From: an uncultured Siphonobacter sp.
GTDB taxonomy: Bacteria > Bacteroidota > Bacteroidia > Cytophagales > Spirosomataceae
Length of the DNA: 64,000 nucleotides
Assembly: GCA_913775095.1 (NCBI GenBank)
Contig: CAJYIW010000003.1
Span: 62,001-126,000 of the forward strand
Reading direction: 5' to 3'
Below, one piece after another: positions 19,734-29,819 of this stretch (within the stretch, counting starts at the first letter, position 1; the number at the start of each line of letters is the position of its first letter). The notes beneath the pieces were generated by a model. The model was not told the DNA's origin, ran no database searches, and worked only from the letters and a program-made list of their open reading frames with translations. Made by a program: the position numbers and the translations under genes.

Positions 19734-19786
19734 TGTGGATTGCAAATCCACAACAGACGGATTTCGGATTATAAATCCGAAAGAGC
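19734..19786 (+). repeat. REP-like element A (two short hairpins)
   Basis: Hairpin 1 is TGTGGATT-GCA-AATCCACA at 19734-19752. Hairpin 2 has 9-bp arms TTTCGGATT/AATCCGAAA around ATA at 19762-19782. A GAGC tail follows. The same plan recurs at 19902-19952, 20711-20764 and 44149-44199. Two-hairpin units beside a RAYT gene are the classic REP/BIME arrangement. Confidence 0.8.
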
Positions 19787-19901
19787 ATTCGTACTATTCC
19801 GGGTTCGTCGGGGCGTAATCTATCCAGACTGGGTCCTTCTAAACTTATGATTTGTTTAGTAGAGTATCAGTAACTCAGGTAGAGACGGGATGAAGTCGAA
19901 T

Positions 19902-19952
19902 GCTCTTTCGGATTTGCAATCCGAAAGCTATCTGTCCTGGATTTATAATCCA
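19902..19952 (-). repeat. REP-like element B (inverted copy)
   Basis: This is an inverted copy of element A. GCTC and a TTCGGATT/AATCCGAA hairpin around TGC come first, then TGGATT-TAT-AATCCA at 19938-19952. It ends 13 bp from the transposase stop, so A and B form an inverted pair flanking the downstream side of the RAYT gene. Confidence 0.78.
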
Positions 19953-19964
19953 AGAGCAGAGCTT

Positions 19965-20510
19965 TTAATCAATAATAACGTCAATCAAGCCCGGTTTCCG
20001 AGCATAATTTCGGGCTGAACTATACAAGTATTCGTCTGGATATTCCACAATTCCAGCTCTTACCGGATTATCATGCAGGTAAGTCAACTTTTGCTGGTAA
20101 AATTCAGGCGTACGAATTTCTTTAGCCTCGTTTCCGTCCTGCCAGAATTTATAAATCTTATTTTTAGGGGCATACTTCCCTGCATATTCAAAGCGATACA
20201 ATAGCCAGTTCCGCCGGCTCTCACGTTCTGCCTGTACTGCTTCTACGATCCTTTTAGAGGTATACTTCTTAAAATCCCGTAAGATATCAGACATCGTTAT
20301 TTCTCTATTTTTTGCAGAAGCCATCAGGTGTAAATGATTCGTCATTAATACCCAGCCGTAAATTTCCAGGCCTTTCGCTTGCTGACAGTATTGAAGAGCA
20401 TTTACAATAATGTCCTTATAGACAGGTCTGGTAAATACATCTACCCAATCCACAACTGTCATCGTCATGAAATAGGTATATCCTTCGTAAATTCCGTTCT
20501 TTAAACTCAT
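19965..20510 (-). CDS. REP-associated tyrosine transposase (RAYT, Y1 HUH family)
   Basis: This 181-residue single-strand transposase starts best at 20510 (MSLKNGIYEGYTYF); the open frame upstream lacks homology-like features. The HUH motif is in VLMTNHLHLMAS (about residues 66-77), and the candidate catalytic Tyr is in the DFKKYTSKRI helix (about residue 100). A conserved LTYLHDNPVRAG segment is typical of this transposase group in Bacteroidota. RAYTs are domesticated IS200/IS605 relatives that act on REP hairpins rather than moving themselves. REP-like elements lie on both sides here (19734-19952 and 20711-20764). Confidence 0.92.
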   Translation of the reverse strand: MSLKNGIYEGYTYFMTMTVVDWVDVFTRPVYKDIIVNALQYCQQAKGLEIYGWVLMTNHLHLMASAKNREITMSDILRDFKKYTSKRIVEAVQAERESRRNWLLYRFEYAGKYAPKNKIYKFWQDGNEAKEIRTPEFYQQKLTYLHDNPVRAGIVEYPDEYLYSSARNYARKPGLIDVIID

Positions 20511-20710
20511 GGGTTGCTCTTGGTTATCAATTAAAAATTGAAAGAGCACCTTTTGAATGAATTTCAAAAACCGTTTGATAATCAGTGTTATATTTTGGAT
20601 CGAACACACCATTATCCAGTGAACGCATAATGGTCAAAAGCATTTTCTCCGTAGAACTTATGCGAAATAACATTCGATTGTTGATGACGCTTTGCTCAAA
20701 CTAACCTTAG

Positions 20711-20764
20711 TTGTGGATTGAAAATCCACAGCAGATGGCTTTCGGATTATAAATCCGAAAGAGC
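20711..20764 (+). repeat. REP-like element C
   Basis: TGTGGATT-GAA-AATCCACA (20712-20730) is followed by a spacer CAGATGG-like word and a second hairpin with arms CTTTCGGATT/AATCCGAAAG around ATA (20739-20761), then GAGC. Orientation is the same as element A. It lies 200 bp upstream of the RAYT start. Confidence 0.8.
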
Positions 20765-20786
20765 GGTCATAATATAGGCCTATCCA

Positions 20787-20816
20787 GGTCCCTCCAGACC
20801 GGGTCCCTCCAGACCG
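20787..20816 (+). repeat. Two-copy 15-bp tandem repeat
   Basis: The unit GGTCCCTCCAGACCG occurs twice in tandem immediately after REP element C. It follows CTATCCAG, a word that also occurs after element A (19819-19826) and after the hairpin at 29692-29710, so it may be part of a larger conserved intergenic block. Confidence 0.6.
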
Positions 20817-20956
20817 GGGATTCATTTATTGAGGCGTTACCTCTTCTTCTTTGCATTTGCAATCCAGTATTATCTCCTTTAAACCAAACGTTTTTCCCTG
20901 ATTCAGCACCACAGTTTGCGGTATCTTCTATTTTTGTGCTTTCTATCTCTGTACGC

Positions 20957-23464
20957 ATGAAATCCACGCTTAGCAAGTTACTCCCTCATTTACTCGCCGT
21001 TCTGGTTCTGTTTGTACTGGCCGCTCTCTACGCCTCGCCTAATCTGCAGGGCAAGGTTCTGGGCATGCACGATATCCAGCAGGCTCAGGCCGGGGCTCAG
21101 GAACTCAATGAATTTTACAAAGCCACGGGCCGCTGGGCTCTCTGGACTAACTCCATGTTCAGCGGAATGCCTGCGTACATGGTTGCGGGCGACTACCCGT
21201 ATACGTACGTGGGAAAGACCGTTTCCATTGCCTTGTCCATTATCCCTGAAACCATCCGCATCATTTTTCTGATGATGCTGGGCATGTACGTCTTACTGAC
21301 CACCATGGGCGTTCGTCGCTGGCTGGCCGTAGTCGGAGCTCTGGCGTTTGCCTTTGGTTCTTATAACATGATTTTCATCAAAGCCGGGCACGTTTCCAAA
21401 ATGTACGCACTGGCCTACATGCCGGGCATTCTGGCCGGGGTAATGCTCGCCCTCCGCGGACGTTACTGGATCGGCGGAGCCGTTACGGCCCTGTTCGTCT
21501 GTCTGGAACTGGCGGCTAACCACCTGCAAATCACCTATTACTTTGCTCTGGCTCTGGTACCGTACATCATTATGGAGACCATCGTTCAGATCAAAGAGGG
21601 TCGTCTGAAAAATATTATTACGGCGGGTGTTGTTCTGGCCGTTGCCGCCGCCGTGGGCGTAGGTAGTTACGGCGGTCGTTTGATGGTTACGCTGGATTAT
21701 ACGAAGGAAACCACCCGGGGTACCTCTGAGCTTTCGCTACCCAAACCCGCTGCTCCCGGAGCATCCACTCTGGAAGCATCCACTCTGGGAGCAGCCGCTA
21801 CGACTAATACCCAAAATGGTCTGGATTATAACTACGCTTTTGAGTACAGTTACGGCATTGGCGAAACCTTAACTTTACTCATTCCCCGCGTCTACGGTGG
21901 GGCTACGGCCGAGCCGCTGACCACGGATTCCGAGATTTATAAAATCATGACCCAACGCGGCATGGATCCTGCTCAGGCCAAGCAGATTGTGGAAAATGGT
22001 TTTTATACCTACTGGGGCGGATTACCCATCAACGGCGGCCCCGCCTATGCCGGAGCCGTACTGCTATTTCTCTTCGTTCTGGGCTTGTTTATCGTCAATA
22101 CCCGCGTGAAATGGTGGATTGCCGGGGCCACGCTTCTGATGCTCTTCATTGCCTGGGGAAGTAACTTTTCCGCCTTTGGTAACTTCATGTTCGATCACTT
22201 CCCGCTATATAATAAGTTCCGGGCCGTTACCATGACCTTAAGCATTGTGCAGTTCCTGGTGGCTTTGCTGGCAGTTCTGGCAGTGCAAACCCTGATTGAC
22301 CGTAAACCCAGCTTCGGCGAAATTCGTCCGGCCCTGCTGGCTAGCGTAGCCTTGACGGGTGGTCTGGCCCTGTTGATCTGGCTTCTGGGACCATCAATCA
22401 TGGACTTACGGAAACCGAATGAAAGCGTACAGCTGGGACAAATGTTCGGCGATCCGGCCTTTGGTACAGAAGTGCTGCGGGCTCTGGTAGAAGATCGGGG
22501 TTCATTACTGCGTTCTGATTCGCTGCGTACGCTGATTTTTGTATTGGTTGCTGCGGCTCTGGTGTGGCTGTATGTAAGCAGCAAAATCAAGGAAACCATT
22601 CTGATTGTCGGCCTCGGCGTAATCGCATTCTTTGATTTATTCTTCGTGGATAAACGCTATTTCAACAATAAAGATTTCTCCAGTAAAAGCGAAGCTCAGG
22701 CCCGCATCAGTCCGACACCCGTAGATGAGCAGATTCTTCAGGATAAAGGCTTAAGCTACCGGGTGCTGGATAACCGGGGGTACTTCATGAGTGATGCCAG
22801 TGTATCCTACTTCCATAAATCGCTCGGCGGTTACCACGCGGCCAAGCTAAAACGGTATTCCGAACTCATGGAATATGCATTGCCGAAAAACTTCCTGGGT
22901 GTGATTAACATGCTGAATGCCAAGTACGTGATTCAGCGTGATCCACAAACGAATCAGGATGTAGTTCAGCAAAACCCGGAAGCATTGGGGAATGCGTGGT
23001 TTGTCCAGAACTATCGGCTCGTTCCGAATGCCAACGAAGAAATGAAGGCGATGGAAACGCTCAATCCAAAGCAGACGGCCGTTATTGATCAGCGTTACGC
23101 CAATGACCTGAAAGGATTAACTTCCATTCAGTCGGACTCTACGAATTCGATTAAACTGGTTGCTTACGAACCTGATCAGATGAAATACGAGAGTAAGGCG
23201 GGCAGTGAACAACTGGCGGTTTTCTCGGAAATTTTCTACAAAGGTAATAACGACTGGAAATCGTTTATCGACGGTAAAGAAGTCCCTCACATCCGTGTTA
23301 ATTACCTGTTACGGGGACTACGCGTTCCGGCGGGTAACCATACGATTGAATTTAAGTTTGATCCTCCGGTCTGGAAAAAAGGCATGACGATTGATCTGAT
23401 TTCCAACATTGCCCTGATTGTCTTGATCGCAGCCGGGGTATTCATCGAAGTTCGTAAACGATAG
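20957..23464 (+). CDS. YfhO-family membrane protein
   Basis: This 835-residue protein has about a dozen membrane segments spread over residues 10-570 and a C-terminal soluble domain. The HDIQQAQAGAQELNEFYKATG loop, with its WTNSMFSGMPAYM continuation, is characteristic of the Bacteroidota branch of YfhO (GT-C-like glycosyltransferase superfamily, implicated in surface-polymer glycosylation in Firmicutes). The start at 20957 (MKSTLSKLLPHLL) is preferred over an open frame seven codons longer. A gene for another polytopic protein follows 68 bp later. The biochemical role in Bacteroidota is not established. Confidence 0.85.
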   Translation: MKSTLSKLLPHLLAVLVLFVLAALYASPNLQGKVLGMHDIQQAQAGAQELNEFYKATGRWALWTNSMFSGMPAYMVAGDYPYTYVGKTVSIALSIIPETIRIIFLMMLGMYVLLTTMGVRRWLAVVGALAFAFGSYNMIFIKAGHVSKMYALAYMPGILAGVMLALRGRYWIGGAVTALFVCLELAANHLQITYYFALALVPYIIMETIVQIKEGRLKNIITAGVVLAVAAAVGVGSYGGRLMVTLDYTKETTRGTSELSLPKPAAPGASTLEASTLGAAATTNTQNGLDYNYAFEYSYGIGETLTLLIPRVYGGATAEPLTTDSEIYKIMTQRGMDPAQAKQIVENGFYTYWGGLPINGGPAYAGAVLLFLFVLGLFIVNTRVKWWIAGATLLMLFIAWGSNFSAFGNFMFDHFPLYNKFRAVTMTLSIVQFLVALLAVLAVQTLIDRKPSFGEIRPALLASVALTGGLALLIWLLGPSIMDLRKPNESVQLGQMFGDPAFGTEVLRALVEDRGSLLRSDSLRTLIFVLVAAALVWLYVSSKIKETILIVGLGVIAFFDLFFVDKRYFNNKDFSSKSEAQARISPTPVDEQILQDKGLSYRVLDNRGYFMSDASVSYFHKSLGGYHAAKLKRYSELMEYALPKNFLGVINMLNAKYVIQRDPQTNQDVVQQNPEALGNAWFVQNYRLVPNANEEMKAMETLNPKQTAVIDQRYANDLKGLTSIQSDSTNSIKLVAYEPDQMKYESKAGSEQLAVFSEIFYKGNNDWKSFIDGKEVPHIRVNYLLRGLRVPAGNHTIEFKFDPPVWKKGMTIDLISNIALIVLIAAGVFIEVRKR

Positions 23465-23532
23465 AAATCTATTAATGGTTGCTGGAAAATGGCTGGTGCA
23501 TGCATCAGCCATTTTCGATTTAGTTAATCCCT

Positions 23533-25185
23533 ATGCTCCTTACTCTGTTTCTCTGGCTGTACATCTCCCTCCTTTGCCTCGCTGCGGGTGATGGAATCTG
23601 GCTGGCTTTTCAACGTCTGGGACGTTCTGCTCAGGAGTTACCACTCGCCGCTCTGGCGTTTATGGGCTGGGCCGGGTTAACCAATGCATTAGGGTATCTC
23701 TGGCTGTTCGAGTCGATTGGGATGGGAGTTCATGCCGGACTTTTTGTAGTATTACTGGGCTGGCTGATCCATCGGCGTTCGTACTGGAGTACCCGAATTC
23801 GGTCGATTACTTTCCCTGCATCGCTTTATTTCTGGGCAGCTTTTCTGCTGGGGTTTCTGGTTATTCTTACCCGTACGACGCACCTGCCCCGACTGGCCGA
23901 TACAGGTGGATACCACGCTCCCATGATTCGCTGGATTTCGGAATTCGCCGTCGTTCCCGGACTTGCCAATGTGAATTATCGCTTTGGCTTTAATAATGCC
24001 TCTTTTCTCACGGAAGCCTTTTTCAGTTTACGCTTCCTGCCGGGTGAATCATTCCACGTGCTAAACGGCTGGATGATGATGGTACTTTTCAGCTGGGCGT
24101 TAACTTCCCTGCTTTCCAGCTCCCGGCGAATGAGCGACTGGCTAATTGTCGGTATGGGGGTTCTGTTCCTGTGGCATGCCCATTGGCGGCTATCCTCACC
24201 CAGTCCTGACCATCCGGCCCAAATGCTCGTCGGACTCGTTTTTTATTTGATGACCCGACAAGTCGAAGGCTCCGGCTCGTCGTCGGAACGCTTAGTCATG
24301 GTATGGTTGACATTAGTAGCTTTTACCATCAAGATGAGTACCCTCGTAGCCCTGCTCGTTCCACTGGTTTTATTCATTGATTCGTTTCGGAAGAAGAGTT
24401 ACCGGGAAACCGGTTTGTTTGTAGTGGTCGGGCTTATCCCACTCCTCTGGTGGCTGGGAGCTAATCTGATCCTGACGGGCTATATTCTTTATCCCACCAC
24501 TTCTCCTCTACTGGACTGGTTTTCGTTCGACTGGAAAGTTCCCACTTCCGTTATTAAACAGGGCCTGATTAATCTTTCCGGTGGAACCAAGCTAAGTCCG
24601 GTCCAGGGATTATTTGATTTTAGCTGGGTGCCTCACTGGTTCGAACTCCAGTTAATTCCCGATCAGGTATTGCTGGTGTTGCTCTTCGGCTGGCCCCTGG
24701 TGGCGATGGTTCAATGGAAACGAACGGTGCAGTTTCTCATGCAATACCCCAACTGGTTCTGGTTGCTACTAATGACTTATGCGGGCGTAGCGTTCTGGTT
24801 CATCAATGCACCGGAATTTCGGTTCGGAATGGGCTTCATCGTTGCCGCCCTGCTGGTGGGGTATGCTCCCTTCCGACGGACCTTTCCTATCAGGTATGGC
24901 TTTGGCCTGATTGCCTTACTAAGCCTTGCCCTGCTGTATGCTTCATTCAAACGGCAGTCCACTCCCTTACTGAAACCCGACTCCTACCCTCCGGCGTCTG
25001 TAAGCGTTTATCCCTTACCACCGCTTCAGTTATACGTAGCGAACGACGATCCACGAATAGTGCACGGCATCAAAGGCTATTGGAGTAACTGTCAGGATGC
25101 CGCATTGCCCTGTAGCCCCTATATTAACCCTGCTTTGAAAATGAGAGGAACAACCCTTCAGGAGGGATTTAAAATTCAACCTTAA
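23533..25185 (+). CDS. Polytopic membrane protein (LIC_10190-like), function unknown
   Basis: This 550-residue protein has about twelve hydrophobic segments and a short C-terminal periplasmic tail. A conserved-looking loop LADTGGYHAPMIRW near residue 120 and the NNASFLTEAFF segment after it resemble the LIC_10190 family of membrane proteins and, more loosely, GT-C glycosyltransferases, in which such acidic loops are catalytic. It lies downstream of the YfhO gene in the same direction and may share a transcript. No function is assigned. Confidence 0.7.
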   Translation: MLLTLFLWLYISLLCLAAGDGIWLAFQRLGRSAQELPLAALAFMGWAGLTNALGYLWLFESIGMGVHAGLFVVLLGWLIHRRSYWSTRIRSITFPASLYFWAAFLLGFLVILTRTTHLPRLADTGGYHAPMIRWISEFAVVPGLANVNYRFGFNNASFLTEAFFSLRFLPGESFHVLNGWMMMVLFSWALTSLLSSSRRMSDWLIVGMGVLFLWHAHWRLSSPSPDHPAQMLVGLVFYLMTRQVEGSGSSSERLVMVWLTLVAFTIKMSTLVALLVPLVLFIDSFRKKSYRETGLFVVVGLIPLLWWLGANLILTGYILYPTTSPLLDWFSFDWKVPTSVIKQGLINLSGGTKLSPVQGLFDFSWVPHWFELQLIPDQVLLVLLFGWPLVAMVQWKRTVQFLMQYPNWFWLLLMTYAGVAFWFINAPEFRFGMGFIVAALLVGYAPFRRTFPIRYGFGLIALLSLALLYASFKRQSTPLLKPDSYPPASVSVYPLPPLQLYVANDDPRIVHGIKGYWSNCQDAALPCSPYINPALKMRGTTLQEGFKIQP

Positions 25186-25209
25186 TCCGTGTAGAGATGT
25201 CGATTGATC

Positions 25210-25277
25210 GCGTCTGGGCGTCTGGGTAAAGGCAACTTTGTTATCTTTCGATGATTTCCGTTCCCCGGCCCAGACGC
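25210..25277. repeat. 10-bp inverted repeat with 48-bp spacer
   Basis: GCGTCTGGGC (25210-25219) pairs perfectly with GCCCAGACGC (25268-25277). It lies between the ends of two convergent genes, just outside the terminator hairpin. It may be an intergenic repeat or part of a folded 3' UTR. Confidence 0.5.
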
Positions 25278-25303
25278 CATCAATGGAAGTCTCTATCAAG
25301 TGG

Positions 25304-25335
25304 AAGGGCTGGTGTCTCCACCAGCCCTTCTGTTT
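25304..25335. terminator. Terminator between convergent genes
   Basis: AAGGGCTGGTG (25304-25314) pairs with CACCAGCCCTT (25319-25329) around TCTC, followed by CTGTTTTTATTT. It ends the plus-strand membrane-protein transcript and directly abuts the stop of the convergent OmpA-family gene at 25336. Confidence 0.85.
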
Positions 25336-26586
25336 TTATTTCTTAGTAACAATCAATTCTACCCGACGATTTTGTCTTCGCTGCTGATCGTTTTGGGAAG
25401 TCACCAGCGGTTTCGTATCTCCAAAACCCTGCGTTTCAATGCGACTGGCGTCAATCCCTTTGTCGACCAGATATTGCTTCACCGTCGTTACCCGATCAAT
25501 GGACAGCTTCATGTTGGCCTGAGAATCTCCGATGGCATCGGTATGACCCTCCAGACGAATTTCCACCGTCGGATTCGCCTTTAACCACTCCACTACCTGC
25601 GTTAATCCTTCCAGAGATTCAGGTAATAAGTCCGCCTTGCCGGTTTCAAAGAGAATATTTTTTAATTCAACCTTCGTTCCCACTTCGGCTTTCAATTCCT
25701 CCGCCGGAGCTTTTTGAGGAACGGGCTTAACGGGAGGTGGGGTAACCTGAGCCGCTGCGGGGGTACTGCCGGTAGCCTTCAGGTAAAAATCCTTCTCAAC
25801 GGCATTATCCCTGACGCTTACCATCGCCGTAGAAGGTTCATACCCCGGAGCAATGACGGTTACCTGATAAGTAGCAGGTTTGACATTTTTCCGATACACG
25901 CCCGTACTGCTGATTGTTCGCAGGGTATCGTTTTTAGCTCCGCTTTTCTGAAGAACAATCTGGCCATCGACCGCCTCTTTCGTTTGGGCATCATAGACCT
26001 GACCGCTCATCAGAACCGTTAGCGGGGGGATGGACTGACTCGTTTCTTTTTTGGCTAAAGCAGGATCGGGCTTTTTAGCTGAATTTTTCCGGGAAGCCGG
26101 ATTTTTAATGTGGATATGATAGAAGTTCCAGCAGTGCCAGTTATCCATACCGTCCCGGCATTCAAAGAGGTTAAAATCTTCCAGGCCGGGATCCAGCCGT
26201 TCGAAATAGACAATAAATGAAACCACATCCCCGGGCCGGACATCGCGTTTGGCGGGTCGGACCGGAATGCCTTCTGCCTTGATAAACCTGAACGAGTAGA
26301 GTTTGCCCTTACTATTGACCCGTAAGTCGCTCTCCGGATCAATGGCTATGTTAGACATGGCCATTAACCTCTCGGGGTTCATCCGTCGCAGGAACCGATC
26401 TTTTATATTCGGAACGGGATCTTCATACCGGAGGGAAATGATGGTGTACTGACTGGTCAATTCTACTTTAGTGATTGTTACATCTTCGGACGTTCGCCCC
26501 TCCACCCGGGGGTTCAGCGTTACCTGAGCCTGAGTGATACCGGCGAAAAATAGACTGAATAGAGCGATGAATACTTGTTTTTTCAT
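25336..26586 (-). CDS. OmpA-family peptidoglycan-associated outer-membrane protein
   Basis: This 416-residue protein starts at 26586 with a signal peptide (MKKQVFIALFSLFFAGITQAQ). After an N-terminal beta domain of about 130 residues comes a carboxypeptidase-regulatory-like domain (VLMSGQVYDAQTKEAVDG, about 185-255), a Pro-rich linker, and a C-terminal OmpA/MotB domain (about 300-416). That domain carries LEGHTDAIGD and a closing QNRRVEL, which bind diaminopimelate in peptidoglycan. It probably tethers the outer membrane to the wall. It stands alone with a long leader region. Confidence 0.88.
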   Translation of the reverse strand: MKKQVFIALFSLFFAGITQAQVTLNPRVEGRTSEDVTITKVELTSQYTIISLRYEDPVPNIKDRFLRRMNPERLMAMSNIAIDPESDLRVNSKGKLYSFRFIKAEGIPVRPAKRDVRPGDVVSFIVYFERLDPGLEDFNLFECRDGMDNWHCWNFYHIHIKNPASRKNSAKKPDPALAKKETSQSIPPLTVLMSGQVYDAQTKEAVDGQIVLQKSGAKNDTLRTISSTGVYRKNVKPATYQVTVIAPGYEPSTAMVSVRDNAVEKDFYLKATGSTPAAAQVTPPPVKPVPQKAPAEELKAEVGTKVELKNILFETGKADLLPESLEGLTQVVEWLKANPTVEIRLEGHTDAIGDSQANMKLSIDRVTTVKQYLVDKGIDASRIETQGFGDTKPLVTSQNDQQRRQNRRVELIVTKK

Positions 26587-26727
26587 GGTTAAATCAGACA
26601 ATAACGTACGGGTATTAACGTAAATTCAGGTTGAATATTTTCAGGCTAAATGTACTCAGGAATGGGCAAAAAAGAAGTCCCGCAGGTAAAGCTTACCTAC
26701 GGGACTCGTCTTTTTTCTTTTCAATCG

Positions 26728-26970
26728 TTACAGAATGGCTTCTGCCAATACGAGGATCTTGTTGTTCAATACCTCTACGACACCGCCATCTACTGTATAC
26801 GTCTTTTGTCCGTCTTTCGTTTCCACCACCACGGGACCTTTACCGATGGTACTCACCAAAGGAGCGTGGTTATTCAGAATCTGGAACGAACCCTGGGTGC
26901 CCGGAAAAGAAGCCGAAACCGCTTCACCAGCAAACACCTTTTTATCGGGAGTAATAATTTCGATGAACAT
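26728..26970 (-). CDS. atpC: F1Fo ATP synthase epsilon subunit (short form)
   Basis: This 80-residue subunit holds only the N-terminal beta-sandwich: MFIEIITPDKKVFAGEA, PGTQGSFQILNNHAPLVS and the GGVVEV strand. The C-terminal two-helix domain that inhibits ATP hydrolysis in E. coli-type epsilon subunits is absent; full-length forms have about 130-140 residues. Short epsilon subunits are usual in Bacteroidota. It follows atpD, separated by 82 bp that hold an unusual inverted repeat. The remaining ATP synthase genes are not in this window. Confidence 0.93.
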   Translation of the reverse strand: MFIEIITPDKKVFAGEAVSASFPGTQGSFQILNNHAPLVSTIGKGPVVVETKDGQKTYTVDGGVVEVLNNKILVLAEAIL

Positions 26971-26983
26971 GATCCGGAGTTTG

Positions 26984-27048
26984 GAGTTTTGGGTTTCAAG
27001 TTTAGGGTTTCGAGTTGATAGTAACTCAAAACCCTAAACCCTAAACTC
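26984..27048. repeat. CCCTAAA-rich inverted repeat between atpD and atpC
   Basis: The right arm (27023-27048) is AACTCAAAACCCTAAACC followed by CTAAACTC. The left arm (26984-27016) is its reverse complement interrupted by a 7-nt insertion and one mismatch. A relative with the same plan, including a 7-nt interruption, lies at 39861-39955. It sits inside the atpDC transcript, so it would fold in the mRNA between the two cistrons. Confidence 0.75.
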
Positions 27049-27052
27049 AAGA

Positions 27053-28642
<1,590 letters not shown>

Positions 28643-28746
28643 TCAATATTGGATATTTCCGCGAAAAAAACTGAATAACTATAATAAGGTACGTAGAATT
28701 GTATTCAAAGTTACGGAGAGGACCTTTCTGGTCCTATTTTTACCCC

Positions 28747-29607
28747 ATGCAAGAACCCGTTTTTTCTTCTTTTGTTCCCACAACCCTGAACTGCCGGGGC
28801 CGACTGGTTTCAATTGAAACGCCCGCCGTCATGGGGATTATCAATATTACGCCCGATTCGTTCCACGCCGGAAACCGTTTTGGTGACCCCGAAGGCATCC
28901 GGCAGCGAGCCGAAAAGATGCTTTCCGAAGGGGCTACCTTTCTGGATATCGGCGGATACTCTACCCGCCCCGGGGCCGCTGATGTTCCGGAGGACGAGGA
29001 AATCCGACGGGTATTACTGGCCGTGGAAACCATTCTCACCCACTTTCCGGACGCCTTCCTGTCCATCGACACCTTCCGTTCGAACGTCGCCCGACGGGCC
29101 ATTGAAGCCGGAGCGGTCCTGATTAACGACGTTTCGGGAGGACTCCTCGACGAGGCTATGTTCAAGACGGTTGCCGAGCTGCAGGTCCCTTACGTGCTGA
29201 TGCATATGCGGGGAACGCCCCAAACGATGGCAAGCCTGAATCAGTACGAAAATCTGGTAACGGAAGTGATTGACGAATTACTAAACCGGGTAACTCTGGC
29301 TCGCGAAGCGGGCATCAGAGACCTGATTCTGGACCCCGGTTTTGGTTTCGCTAAAAACGCCGATCAGAACTACGAGTTGCTAGCCCAGGCCGAGGCCTTC
29401 GGCGTTTTCGGTTTACCGCTGTTGATTGGATTATCCCGAAAAAGTATGGTCTGGAAAAAGCTGGGTATTCCCCCCGCCGAAGCCCTGAACGGAACGACGG
29501 TTTTAAACACCATTGCCTTACAAAAAGGAGCTTCCATTTTACGGGTACACGATGTGCGGGAAGCGATGGAAACCATTCAGATTATGCAGTGGCTGAATCG
29601 GTATTAA
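28747..29607 (+). CDS. folP: Dihydropteroate synthase
   Basis: FolP joins 6-hydroxymethyl-dihydropterin pyrophosphate with p-aminobenzoate to give dihydropteroate. The 286-residue TIM-barrel enzyme starts at 28747; an in-frame ATG at 28699 precedes it but adds no conserved sequence. The family blocks are intact: MGIINITPDSFHAG, DIGGYSTRPGA, LSIDTF, INDVSGG, LMHMRGTP, LDPGFGFAKN and IGLSRKS. It diverges from atpD. A class IV aminotransferase that could be PabC lies 212 bp downstream, which would fit a folate grouping. Confidence 0.95.
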   Translation: MQEPVFSSFVPTTLNCRGRLVSIETPAVMGIINITPDSFHAGNRFGDPEGIRQRAEKMLSEGATFLDIGGYSTRPGAADVPEDEEIRRVLLAVETILTHFPDAFLSIDTFRSNVARRAIEAGAVLINDVSGGLLDEAMFKTVAELQVPYVLMHMRGTPQTMASLNQYENLVTEVIDELLNRVTLAREAGIRDLILDPGFGFAKNADQNYELLAQAEAFGVFGLPLLIGLSRKSMVWKKLGIPPAEALNGTTVLNTIALQKGASILRVHDVREAMETIQIMQWLNRY

Positions 29608-29691
29608 TGGTTACCGACAAAACCCTGAATAGTCCAGGTGATCACCTGCGGGCATCACGATCCGGTAAATGGTCTTACCTTTCGAAGGTGT

Positions 29692-29745
29692 CCCCGGATT
29701 GCATCCGGGGCTATCCAGCCGGGGGCTATCCCTATTGAGGCCCGC
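29692..29745 (+). repeat. GC-rich hairpin with a CTATCCAG block (possible REP relative)
   Basis: CCCCGGA and TCCGGGG pair around TTGCA (29692-29710), a core that resembles the CGGATT-GC-AATCCG REP hairpins of this window. It is followed by CTATCCAGCCGGG and ATTGAGGC, words also found beyond REP element C (20780-20835). It lies in the 212-bp gap between folP and the aminotransferase gene. Confidence 0.5.
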
Positions 29746-29819
29746 TGGGGTTTATAAAGCTTCCGTCCGTTTATCATGCAAAAGAATTATCTTTAGCCCC
29801 CCCTTACTTTCTTCTTTTC

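Larger units (their letters stand above)
20511..20956. other. Intergenic region with REP element and short tandem repeat
   Basis: This gap separates the divergent RAYT and YfhO genes. An 8-bp inverted repeat (ACCATTAT/ATAATGGT, about 20608-20634) lies upstream of the transposase. REP element C follows at 20711-20764, then a 15-bp tandem repeat at 20787-20816. A candidate TATTTTTG box at 20929-20936 lies about 20 bp before the YfhO start, which would give a very short leader. Confidence 0.5.
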
